Shown here piece by piece: positions 5,321 to 12,798 of a DNA stretch of 14,336 nt. The translations under genes were made by a program, and so were the position numbers. The stretch is from Alphaproteobacteria bacterium UBA7691 (GTDB lineage: Bacteria > Pseudomonadota > Alphaproteobacteria > Ferrovibrionales > Ferrovibrionaceae): NCBI GenBank assembly GCA_002482765.1, contig DLGP01000026.1:1-14336 (forward strand), read 5' to 3'. Below the pieces are notes generated by a model. That model saw nothing but the letters and a program-made list of their open reading frames with translations. It was not told where the DNA came from and did no database searches. Within the stretch, counting starts at the first letter, position 1, and every line of letters starts with the position of its first letter.

Positions 5321-6445
5321 TCAGAGCGGGTCTATATCGCCCAAGCCCTGGCCGACAGCAAAATCGGCGGCGAAGGCCTGCAAGCGGCCGGCGCCGATGG
5401 CGGCGCGCATGCCGGCCATCAGATCCTGGAAATAGGTCAGGTTATGCCAGGTCATCAGCACGCTGCCGAGAATTTCGTTTGAGCGCACCAGATGATGCAG
5501 ATAGGCGCGGCTGTGATGGGTGCAGGCCGGGCAGCGGCATTCTTCATCGAGCGGGCGCGGGTCTTCGGCATGGCGGGCATTGCGGATATTCACCGTGCCG
5601 CGCCGGGTGAAGGCCTGGCCGGTGCGGCCGGAGCGGGTTGGCAGCACACAATCGAACATATCCACGCCGCGCAGCACCGCCCCCACCAGATCGGAGGGTT
5701 TGCCCACGCCCATCAGATAACGCGGCCGATCCGGCGTCAGATGCGGCACGGTATGATCCAGCGTTTCAAACATGGCTTCCTGCGGCTCGCCCACGGCCAG
5801 GCCGCCAATGGCATAACCATCAAAGCCGATGGCTTGCAGACCAGCCGCAGACTCGGCGCGCAAATCGGCAAAGGTGCTGCCCTGCACAATGCCGAACAGG
5901 CCATAGCCCGCCCGGTCGCGGAACGCCGCCTTGCAGCGTTCGGCCCAGCGCAGGGATAGCCGCATGGCATCGGCGGCGCGCTTGGCTTCCGCCGGATAGG
6001 CCACGCATTCATCAAGCTGCATGGTGATGGTGGCGTCGAGCAAATCCTGAATCTCAACCGAGCGTTCCGGCGTCAGATCATATTTGGCGCCATCGATATG
6101 CGACTGGAATGCCACGCCGCGTTCGGTGACCTTGGATAACTGCCCCAGCGACATGACCTGGAAACCACCGGAATCGGTCAGGATCGGCCCCGGCCAATGC
6201 ATGAATTTATGCAGGCCGCCCAGCTTGGCGACGCGCTCGGCGCCCGGCCGCAGCATCAGGTGATACGTGTTGCCCAGGATGATCTGCGCCCCGGTGGCAG
6301 CCACCGCCTCCGGTGTCATCGCCTTCACCGTGGCAGCGGTGCCCACCGGCATAAAAACCGGCGTGTCGATAACGCCATGGGCGGTATGCAGCTTGCCCAG
6401 CCGGGCCGCGCCATCTTGGGCAAGGACGGAAAAATTCAGGCTCAT
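5321..6445 (-). CDS. tgt: tRNA-guanine transglycosylase (374 aa)
   Basis: Exchanges the wobble guanine of GUN anticodons (Tyr, His, Asn, Asp tRNAs) for preQ1, the key step of queuosine modification. Visible signatures are FMPVGTAATVKAMTP and ILGNTYHLMLRPG near the N-terminus, then LTDSGGFQVMSLG with the Asp that acts on the base. GYAIGGLAVGE is in the substrate pocket region, and GVDMFDCVLPTRSGRTGQAF carries the catalytic nucleophile Asp. The zinc site is CRCPACTHHSRAYLHHL plus a later His in MTWHNL. Length is normal for a bacterial Tgt. The ATG at 6445 overlaps the queA stop as ATGA, which decides the start and shows coupled translation. The longer reading into queA is an overlap artefact. 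Confidence 0.97.
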   Translation of the reverse strand: MSLNFSVLAQDGAARLGKLHTAHGVIDTPVFMPVGTAATVKAMTPEAVAATGAQIILGNTYHLMLRPGAERVAKLGGLHKFMHWPGPILTDSGGFQVMSLGQLSKVTERGVAFQSHIDGAKYDLTPERSVEIQDLLDATITMQLDECVAYPAEAKRAADAMRLSLRWAERCKAAFRDRAGYGLFGIVQGSTFADLRAESAAGLQAIGFDGYAIGGLAVGEPQEAMFETLDHTVPHLTPDRPRYLMGVGKPSDLVGAVLRGVDMFDCVLPTRSGRTGQAFTRRGTVNIRNARHAEDPRPLDEECRCPACTHHSRAYLHHLVRSNEILGSVLMTWHNLTYFQDLMAGMRAAIGAGRLQAFAADFAVGQGLGDIDPL

Positions 6446-7488
6446 GACGGGTTCCGGAACAGCAGCGACGAATCGCCATAGGAATAGAAACGATAGCCCT
6501 CGGCAATGGCGCGGGCATACAGCGCGCGCTGTTCGGGCCAGCCGATGAAAGCCGCCACCAGCATCACCAGGGTGGAGCGCGGCAGGTGGAAATTGGTCAT
6601 CAGCACATCCACGGCGCGGAACTGGAAGCCCGGCGTGATGAAAATATCGGTGTCGCCGCTCCAGGCCACAACATCGCCGCTTTCGCGTGCGGCGGTTTCC
6701 AGCAGGCGCAGGCTGGTGGTGCCAACCGCCACAACACGGCCGCCCGCCGCCCGGGTTTTGGCAATTGCCGCTGCCGTGGCCGGGCTCACCTCGCCCCATT
6801 CGGCATGCATACGATGCTCGGCCACCCGCTCGGCTTTCACCGGCAGGAAGGTGCCGGCGCCGACATGCAGGGTGACACTGGCCTGGGCAATGCCACGCGC
6901 CGCCAGGGCCGCAAGCAGCTCTGGCGTGAAATGCAAACCCGCCGTGGGCGCTGCGATGGCGCCGGCACGGGCGGCATAGACGGTCTGATAATCCGCGCGG
7001 TCACGGGCATCGGCGCGGCGCTGCGCCACGATATAGGGCGGCAGAGGCATGGCGCCGCTCTGCTCCAGCGCGGCCAGCACGGCGGCATCATCACGATCAA
7101 AGCGCAGCACCAGGCCATCCACGCCCGCGCCCTTCTCGGCCACCTCGGCACGCAAGCCGCCCTCAAACAGCAAGCTATCGCCCGGCTTGAAACGCCGCGC
7201 CGGCTTGGCCATGACCGACCACAGCCGCTCGCCCAGGGCTTTCAGCAACAGGGCTTCGGCAGCCACAAAAGGCTCGCGCTCGCGCCGGCCATAGAGCCGC
7301 GCCGGAATCACCTTGGTATCGTTGAATACCAGCAGATCACCCGGCCGCAGCAGATCGGGCAGATCGCGCACGCAATGCTCAGCGCCGTCACCCGGCCACA
7401 GCAGCAGGCGCGCGGCATCTCGCGGCACGGCTGGCCGCTCGGCGACCAGATGCGCCGGCAGGGCGAAGTCAAAATCATCTACCAGCAT
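6442..7488 (-). CDS. queA: S-adenosylmethionine:tRNA ribosyltransferase-isomerase (348 aa)
   Basis: Transfers and isomerises the ribosyl group of S-adenosylmethionine onto preQ1 in tRNA to give epoxyqueuosine, directly after the Tgt step. The family motifs are all present: MLVDDFDFALPAHLVAERP at the start, DLLVFNDTKVIPARL, APTAGLHFTPELLAAL, HVGAGTFLPVKAERVAEHRMHAEW, VGTTSLRLLE and the C-terminal VLMTNFHLPRSTLVMLVAAFIG. Length fits the family (about 340-360 aa). The ATG at 7488 gives the canonical N-terminus, although no Shine-Dalgarno sequence is evident. It lies 30 bases after the cyclophilin stop and overlaps tgt by 4 bases. The queA-tgt pair is a conserved operon. Confidence 0.97.
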   Translation of the reverse strand: MLVDDFDFALPAHLVAERPAVPRDAARLLLWPGDGAEHCVRDLPDLLRPGDLLVFNDTKVIPARLYGRREREPFVAAEALLLKALGERLWSVMAKPARRFKPGDSLLFEGGLRAEVAEKGAGVDGLVLRFDRDDAAVLAALEQSGAMPLPPYIVAQRRADARDRADYQTVYAARAGAIAAPTAGLHFTPELLAALAARGIAQASVTLHVGAGTFLPVKAERVAEHRMHAEWGEVSPATAAAIAKTRAAGGRVVAVGTTSLRLLETAARESGDVVAWSGDTDIFITPGFQFRAVDVLMTNFHLPRSTLVMLVAAFIGWPEQRALYARAIAEGYRFYSYGDSSLLFRNPS

Positions 7489-7518
7489 TTTTGGCCGGGC
7501 CGCGTGGCCCTGGATTGA

Positions 7519-7998
7519 TCAGACGTCGGCGGCAACGCGCAGGCTGACGATCTTGTCCGGATCGCTCACCGCGCCATTATCGCGCTGGCTGCCGCGCTTG
7601 ATGCCGTCGACAAATTCCATGCCCTCGGTAACCTGGCCCCAGACGGTATATTGACCATCCAGGAAGCTGGCATCGTCGAAGCAGATGAAAAACTGGCTGT
7701 CGGCGCTATCCGGATGCTGCGCGCGGGCCATCGAACAGGTGCCGCGAAGATGCGGCGCATCGTTGAATTCAGCCTTCAGATTCTGCCCCGAACCGCCGGT
7801 GCCGGTGCCTTTTGGGCAGCCGGTCTGCGCCATGAAACCCTCGATCACGCGATGGAATTTGAGGCCATCATAAAAATGCAGACGGGCCAGTTCCTTGATC
7901 CGTGCCACATGCTTGGGCGCCAGATCGGGCTTGAGCGCGATGGTGACGCGGCCGCCCTTGAGTTCGAGATAGAGGGTGTTTTCGAGATCGGCGCTCAT
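7519..7998 (-). CDS. Peptidyl-prolyl cis-trans isomerase, cyclophilin type, cytosolic (159 aa)
   Basis: Cyclophilin that speeds prolyl cis-trans isomerisation during protein folding. There is no signal peptide, so it acts in the cytosol. Active-site residues are seen in FHRVIEGFMAQTG (catalytic Arg, then Phe, Met, Gln) and SADSQFFICF. The position of the cyclosporin-contacting Trp of human cyclophilin A is Phe here (ASFLDGQ), as in bacterial forms with low drug affinity. The ATG at 7998 has AAGGAA about 9 bases upstream. It follows the exported paralogue by 12 bases and precedes queA by 30. The two cyclophilins share the same core order and almost the same length, so they are most likely an old tandem duplication with division between compartments. 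Confidence 0.95.
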   Translation of the reverse strand: MSADLENTLYLELKGGRVTIALKPDLAPKHVARIKELARLHFYDGLKFHRVIEGFMAQTGCPKGTGTGGSGQNLKAEFNDAPHLRGTCSMARAQHPDSADSQFFICFDDASFLDGQYTVWGQVTEGMEFVDGIKRGSQRDNGAVSDPDKIVSLRVAADV

Positions 7999-8010
7999 GA
8001 GGGGTTCCTT

Positions 8011-8574
8011 TTATTTCACGTCGGCGGCTACGCGCATACGAATAATCTTGTCAGGGTTGCTGACCTGGCCAGTGCCCGGCGCCCCCTTCTTGATGTTGTC
8101 GACAAATTCCATGCCCGAAACCACCTTGCCCCAGGCAGTATATTGCCGGTCGAGATGCGGCGCGGCATCCAGGCAGATGAAAAACTGGCTGTCGGCGCTG
8201 TTCGGATCGTTGGTGCGAGCCATCGAAACCGTGCCGCGCACATGGCGTTCGTTGTTGAATTCGGCCATCAGCTTCTGGCCCGAACCGCCGCCGCCGGTGC
8301 CGGTGGGATCGCCGGTCTGCGCCATGAAGCCGCGAATCACACGATGGAACACCACGCCATCATAAAAGCCCTTACGGGTCAGTTCCTTGATCCGCGCCAC
8401 ATGCCGGGGCGCCAGATCGGGCCGCATGGCAATCACCACCCGGCCCCATTCCAGTTCCATGAACAACGTGTTTTCCGGATCGGTTGCCTGAGCCTTGGCG
8501 GCAAAGGGCAGATTGGCAAACGGCAAGGCGGCCAGCAGGGCCAGGGAGCGGTTCAAAAAGGCACGGCGTATCAT
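8011..8574 (-). CDS. Peptidyl-prolyl cis-trans isomerase, cyclophilin type, exported (187 aa)
   Basis: Same catalytic core as its neighbour (FHRVIRGFMAQTGDPTGTGGGG, SADSQFFICL), but with an N-terminal signal: MIRRAFLNRSLALLAALPFA, then NLPFAAKAQA, a basic start, hydrophobic core and AKA/AQA-type cleavage site. It is therefore a periplasmic foldase. The loop around the cyclosporin-contacting Trp position reads DAAPHLDRQYTAWG: His replaces Trp, and the usual Asp-Gly is Asp-Arg. The ATG at 8574 overlaps the coaD stop as ATGA, fixing the start and implying coupled translation. The protein ends RMRVAADVK, closely matching the end of the cytosolic copy (LRVAADV), which supports common origin by duplication. 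Confidence 0.95.
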   Translation of the reverse strand: MIRRAFLNRSLALLAALPFANLPFAAKAQATDPENTLFMELEWGRVVIAMRPDLAPRHVARIKELTRKGFYDGVVFHRVIRGFMAQTGDPTGTGGGGSGQKLMAEFNNERHVRGTVSMARTNDPNSADSQFFICLDAAPHLDRQYTAWGKVVSGMEFVDNIKKGAPGTGQVSNPDKIIRMRVAADVK

Positions 8575-9095
8575 TCCGGCTTCTCCGCCGCTTTCACCGC
8601 CGCCACCCGGGTCAGCAGCCGCTCGGCCACACGCGGCGACACAAACGGCGCCACATCGCCGCCCAGAATGCCGATCTCCTTCACCAGGCGCGAGGCGATG
8701 AACTGGTGGTTGTCGGATGCCATCAGAAACACTGTCTCGATCTCGGAATTGAGCCGGGCATTCATGCCCACCATCTGGAATTCATATTCAAAATCCGACA
8801 CCGCGCGCAGGCCGCGGATGATCACCGCAGCGCCGATATCCATGGCAAAATGCATCAGCAGGTTGGAAAACGGCTTGACCTCGAATTCGGTGGCGCCGGG
8901 CATCAGCGGCCCGATTTCCTCGCGCACCATGGCAACGCGCTCCTCAAGCGAGAAAAGCGGCCCTTTGCCGGCATTCACCGCCACGCCCACCACCAGCTTG
9001 TCCACCAGCTTGGCGGCGCGCTTGATGATGTCGTAATGCCCCTTGGTCACCGGGTCAAACGTGCCCGGATACAGCCCGATACGGGTCTTGCTCAT
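8571..9095 (-). CDS. coaD: Phosphopantetheine adenylyltransferase (174 aa)
   Basis: Catalyses ATP plus 4'-phosphopantetheine to dephospho-CoA, the penultimate step of coenzyme A synthesis, in the cytosol. The nucleotidyltransferase signature is GLYPGTFDPVTKGHYDII (T-x-G-H family motif). Further marks are NAGKGPLFSLEERVAMV, VIIRGLRAVSDFEYEFQM (the R-G-L-R phosphopantetheine/ATP site) and the C-terminal FIASRLVKEIGILGGDV, where many relatives have a Ser-rich ISSSLVKEV. About 15 residues longer than E. coli CoaD because of a C-terminal Ala/Lys/Glu tail. The ATG at 9095 overlaps the gyrA stop by 4 bases and its own stop overlaps the next start by 4 bases, so it is embedded in the gyrA operon. Confidence 0.97.
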   Translation of the reverse strand: MSKTRIGLYPGTFDPVTKGHYDIIKRAAKLVDKLVVGVAVNAGKGPLFSLEERVAMVREEIGPLMPGATEFEVKPFSNLLMHFAMDIGAAVIIRGLRAVSDFEYEFQMVGMNARLNSEIETVFLMASDNHQFIASRLVKEIGILGGDVAPFVSPRVAERLLTRVAAVKAAEKPE

Positions 9096-11833
9096 GCGTC
9101 GCTTCCCTCTTCTCCCCCTGGCGCCGCATCACCCGCGTCGCCATCGTCACCACCGCCTTCATCGGCCTGACCATTATCGGTCAGATGTGCAACCGACGCC
9201 ACCTTCTCGCCTTCCGCGAGTTTGAAGATGATGACGCCCTGGGTGTTGCGCCCGGCAATGCGGATATCGTCCACCGGGCAGCGGATCAACTGGCCACCAT
9301 CGGTCACCAGCATGATCTGGTCGCCATGCTCCACCGGGAAGGTGGCAGCCACATCGCCATTCTTCGCCGTGGTCTCGATATTGATGATGCCCGAGCCGCC
9401 ACGGCCGGTAACACGGTATTCATAGGCCGAACTGCGCTTGCCATAGCCCTTTTCGGTCACGGTCAGCAACACCTGCTCGGCAGCCTGCAAGGCGGTGAAG
9501 CGCTCGGCCGAGATTTCGCTCGGCAATTCCACGCCGCTTTCGCCGGCTTCGATACGCTCCAGCGCCGATTTGCGGCGGCCATAAGCCTCGCGCTCCTCGG
9601 CGGTCACGTCGACATGGCGCAGGATCGACATCGAGATCACGCGGTCGCCATCAGCCAGCTTCATGCCGCGCACGCCGGTGGAGGAACGGCTCTGGAAACT
9701 GCGCACATCCGAAACCGGGAACCGGATACACTTGCCCTGATGGCTGGCCAGCAGGATATCATCCTGGTCTGAACAGGACCGCACCGCCACCAATTGGTCG
9801 TCGGCATCCTCGCCCTCAAATTTCATCGCGATCTTGCCGCCGGCATTGATCGAGACAAAATCTGACAGATCGTTGCGCCGCACATAGCCCTTGGCGGTGG
9901 CAAAGGCGACATGCAGATTGCCCCAGCTCGCCTCATCCTCCGGCAGCGGCATCACCACGGCGATCTTCTCGCCTTCCGAAAGCGGTAGCAGGTTGACAAA
10001 AGCCTTGCCGCGCGATTGCGGGTTGCCAATCGGCAGGCGGTAGATTTTCATCTTGTAGACGCGGCCGATATTGGAGAAGAACAGCACCGGCTGATGCGTG
10101 TTGGCCACAAACAGCTCAGTGACAAAATCCTCTTCCTTGGTGGCCATGCCCGACCGGCCCTTGCCACCACGCTTCTGCGTGCGATAGGTGGAAAGCGGCG
10201 TGCGCTTGACGTAGCCGGTATGGCTCACCGTCACCACCATATCCTCGCGCTGGATCAGGTCTTCGGCATCGGCCTCAAATTCCAGATCCTGAATTTCGGT
10301 GCGGCGCGGCACCGAGAAACGATCCCGCACCGCCACCAATTCGCCGCGCAGCAACGCCATCAGCTTGCTACGATCCGCCAGCAGGGCGAGATATTCGTTG
10401 ATCTGCACGGCAAGCTGCTGCATCTCGTCGCCGATTTCGTCGCGGCCCAGGGCCGTCAGGCGCTGCAAACGCAGATCAAGAATGGCGCGCGCCTGGGTTT
10501 CCGACAGGCGGTAATGCCCATCCACCACGCGATGGCTGGGATCGTCGATCAGCGCGATCATCGACGCCACATCGCTGGCCGGCCATAGCCGGGTCATCAG
10601 CTTCTCACGCGCCGAGGCCGGATCGGGGGCGGCGCGGATCACCGCAATCACCTCGTCGATATTAGCCACCGCAATCGCCAGGCCCACCAAAACATGGGCG
10701 CGATCACGCGCCTTGTTGAGCAGGAAGCGGGTGCGGCGCGAGATCACTTCCTCGCGGAAATCAACAAAGGCGCCAAGCAACTGCTTCACATTGAGCAATT
10801 CCGGCTTGCCGCCATTCAGCGCCAGCATGTTGACGCCGAACGAGGTTTGCAGCGGGGTGAAACGGTAGAGCTGGTTCAGCACCACCTCGCCCATGGCATC
10901 GCGTTTCAGTTCCACCACCACGCGCACACCGTCGCGGTCGGATTCATCACGCAGATCGGCAATGCCTTCGATGCGCTTGGAGCGCACGGCTTCGGCGATC
11001 TTCTCCACCATGGTGGCCTTGTTCACCTGGTAGGGCACTTCCGTGATGATGATGGCTTCGCGGTCCTTGCGGATTTCCTCGATCACGGCGCGGCCACGCA
11101 CCACCACCGAGCCACGCCCGGTATACATCGCCGCCTTGGCGCCGGCGCGGCCAAGGATGATGCCGCCAGTGGGGAAATCCGGCGCCGGCAGGATATCCAG
11201 CAACTGATCCAGCGTAATATCCGGATTGTCGATATAGGCGCAGGCGGCATCCACCACTTCGCCCAGATTATGCGGCGGAATGTTGGTGGCCATGCCAACG
11301 GCGATGCCGTTGGCGCCATTCACCAGCAGATTGGGGAATTGCGCCGGCAGCACCGTGGGTTCCCGGGTGCTGTCATCGTAATTAAGCTGGAAATCGACCG
11401 TATCCTTGTCGATATCGTCCAGCATGGCTTCGGCGGTCTTGGCCAGGCGGATTTCGGTGTAGCGCATCGCCGCCGGCGGATCGCCGTCCATCGAGCCGAA
11501 ATTACCCTGCCCATCCAGCAGCATCAGCCCCATCGAGAAAGGCTGCGCCATGCGCACCATGGCATCGTAAATCGACTGGTCGCCATGCGGGTGATACTTA
11601 CCCATCACATCGCCGACGATGCGGGCCGATTTGCGATAGGGCTTGTCGGATGTGTAGCCGCTTTCCTGCATCGCATAGAGGATGCGGCGATGCACCGGCT
11701 TGAGGCCATCACGCGCATCAGGCAGGGCGCGTGAGACGATGACACTCATCGCATAGCCGAGATAGCTGCGCTGCATCTCCTGCTCGATGGAGATCGGCTG
11801 AATATCGTGCGGAAGCGGCGGCTGATCGGTCAC
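9092..11833 (-). CDS. gyrA: DNA gyrase subunit A (913 aa)
   Basis: Breakage-reunion subunit of gyrase, which introduces negative supercoils together with GyrB. The N-terminal domain has GLKPVHRRILYAM, KYHPHGDQSIYDAMVRMAQP (quinolone-resistance region) and the catalytic Tyr125 in AAMRYTEIRL. The GyrA box needed for DNA wrapping reads QKRGGKG (residues 553-559; E. coli QRRGGKG). The C-terminal pinwheel carries repeated blades and a roughly 45-residue charged insertion (about 741-785), then an acidic Gly/Asp/Glu tail (about 885-913). The residue matching E. coli Ser83 is Gln86, while the Asp87 equivalent (Asp90) is kept. The start is GTG at 11833, the only start giving the usual N-terminus ahead of IQPISIEQEMQRSYLGYAMS; no clear ribosome binding site is seen. 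Confidence 0.98.
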   Translation of the reverse strand: MTDQPPLPHDIQPISIEQEMQRSYLGYAMSVIVSRALPDARDGLKPVHRRILYAMQESGYTSDKPYRKSARIVGDVMGKYHPHGDQSIYDAMVRMAQPFSMGLMLLDGQGNFGSMDGDPPAAMRYTEIRLAKTAEAMLDDIDKDTVDFQLNYDDSTREPTVLPAQFPNLLVNGANGIAVGMATNIPPHNLGEVVDAACAYIDNPDITLDQLLDILPAPDFPTGGIILGRAGAKAAMYTGRGSVVVRGRAVIEEIRKDREAIIITEVPYQVNKATMVEKIAEAVRSKRIEGIADLRDESDRDGVRVVVELKRDAMGEVVLNQLYRFTPLQTSFGVNMLALNGGKPELLNVKQLLGAFVDFREEVISRRTRFLLNKARDRAHVLVGLAIAVANIDEVIAVIRAAPDPASAREKLMTRLWPASDVASMIALIDDPSHRVVDGHYRLSETQARAILDLRLQRLTALGRDEIGDEMQQLAVQINEYLALLADRSKLMALLRGELVAVRDRFSVPRRTEIQDLEFEADAEDLIQREDMVVTVSHTGYVKRTPLSTYRTQKRGGKGRSGMATKEEDFVTELFVANTHQPVLFFSNIGRVYKMKIYRLPIGNPQSRGKAFVNLLPLSEGEKIAVVMPLPEDEASWGNLHVAFATAKGYVRRNDLSDFVSINAGGKIAMKFEGEDADDQLVAVRSCSDQDDILLASHQGKCIRFPVSDVRSFQSRSSTGVRGMKLADGDRVISMSILRHVDVTAEEREAYGRRKSALERIEAGESGVELPSEISAERFTALQAAEQVLLTVTEKGYGKRSSAYEYRVTGRGGSGIINIETTAKNGDVAATFPVEHGDQIMLVTDGGQLIRCPVDDIRIAGRNTQGVIIFKLAEGEKVASVAHLTDNGQADEGGGDDGDAGDAAPGGEEGSDA

Positions 11834-11932
11834 TATTGGGAATTCCGGGAGGTTGCGGCGTAGGACAATTCCAACCTCGATTCAACCGCGTCTGGCACGG
11901 CGGAATCAGGCCTCGGAAGCTACCATATCCCA

Positions 11933-11972
11933 CCCCTCAGGGGCAACGCTGGGGGGGCCTTCTTCGCGCCCC
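11933..11972 (-). other. GC hairpins between the phosphatase gene and gyrA
   Basis: In the 142-base gap upstream of gyrA two short hairpins are visible. GGGGC (11954-11958) pairs with GCCCC (11968-11972) around 9 bases, starting 4 bases after the phosphatase stop. CCCCT/AGGGG (11933-11937 and 11939-11943) forms a tighter one with almost no loop (CCCC-TCA-GGGG if relaxed). Neither is followed by a U-run in the reverse direction, so this is at best a weak terminator or pause site. I see no convincing gyrA promoter in the gap. Confidence 0.35.
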
Positions 11973-11975
11973 AAA

Positions 11976-12797
11976 TCAGGGCGAGAAAAGACCCGTTTTC
12001 AGCCAATTCCATTGCTCATCACCGCAAGCGGCAACCAGCGGGCTGCCCCAGGGTTTGTCGGCGGCGCGATAGGTGGTGCCATCCAGCCGTTTGGCCACGC
12101 CGCCAGCTTCACAGATCATCAGGCAGCCGGCGGCATGATCCCAAGGCAGGGCGCGATTGTAGACCGCGTAATGGATCTGGCCTTCGGCGATGGCGAGGTA
12201 TTCCTGGCCGGCGCAGCGCAGGATCATCACACCGGCAGTGCGATCCAGCCGATGCGCGATACCGGCGGCAAAATCGCGGTCGCCATAGCGGATATTCGGG
12301 GCGCCGGAAATATGCGCCAGACTGGGCGGCTTGGGCAGGCGGAAGCGGCGCTCGCTGCCATCGGCTTCCAGCATCCAGGCGCCCTGGCCCTGGTGCGCCA
12401 TCGCCGTCACATGCCGCACCGGATCGTGAATCCAGCTTGCCACCGCATCACCATCGCGCACCAATGTCACCATCACGGCAAAAAGCGGCGAGCCAACGGC
12501 AAAATTGGCGGTGCCATCCACCGGATCAATCAGCCAGGCGCTGCCGGGGCGGCGCAAGGCATCCATGATCGCCTCATCGGCGCTGGCTGCTTCCTCACCC
12601 ACCACAACGGAATCCGGCAGCAGCGCCATCAGCTTCGGCGTCAGCCAGGCTTCGGCGGCCTTGTCTGCCACCGTCACCACATCATGCGGCCCTGCCTTGG
12701 TATCGATATCGCCGGCCTTGAGGCGGCGGAAATGCGGCAGGATGGTTTCCCGCGCCGCATCCACCAGCAGCCGGTTCACCGCCATCATGTCGATCAT
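11976..12797 (-). CDS. Inositol monophosphatase family phosphatase (273 aa)
   Basis: Mg2+-dependent, Li+-sensitive phosphatase superfamily member. The metal-binding motifs are VVVGEEAAS (Glu68/69), the signature WLIDPVDGTANF (Asp91, Asp94, Gly95, Thr96) and the late WDHAAGCLMICEAGG (Asp220). These are sufficient for catalysis. The substrate cannot be read from sequence: relatives act on inositol-1-phosphate (SuhB), histidinol phosphate (HisN) or 3'-phosphoadenosine phosphate (CysQ). The start at 12797 is preferred because AGGGAG lies about 8 bases upstream and the gene then starts one base after the hflX stop. A longer reading from 12836 would overlap hflX by 38 bases and adds a non-conserved leader. 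It probably shares a transcript with hflX. Confidence 0.93.
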   Translation of the reverse strand: MIDMMAVNRLLVDAARETILPHFRRLKAGDIDTKAGPHDVVTVADKAAEAWLTPKLMALLPDSVVVGEEAASADEAIMDALRRPGSAWLIDPVDGTANFAVGSPLFAVMVTLVRDGDAVASWIHDPVRHVTAMAHQGQGAWMLEADGSERRFRLPKPPSLAHISGAPNIRYGDRDFAAGIAHRLDRTAGVMILRCAGQEYLAIAEGQIHYAVYNRALPWDHAAGCLMICEAGGVAKRLDGTTYRAADKPWGSPLVAACGDEQWNWLKTGLFSP

Positions 12798-12798
12798 C

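Noticed and set aside
5321..6799. Longer 492-residue reading of tgt extending into queA
   Set aside because: The upstream part is out-of-frame queA sequence; the ATGA overlap and the canonical N-terminus put the start at 6445.
7651..9036. Long forward open frame (461 codons) over the cyclophilin and coaD genes
   Set aside because: It is antisense to three well-recognised reverse-strand genes, is rich in His/Arg/Ala as expected from mirror GC codons, and matches no family.
10694..11734. Forward open frame of 346 codons inside gyrA
   Set aside because: It is a His/Gly/Ile-rich shadow of gyrA on the opposite strand with no ribosome binding site or domain pattern.
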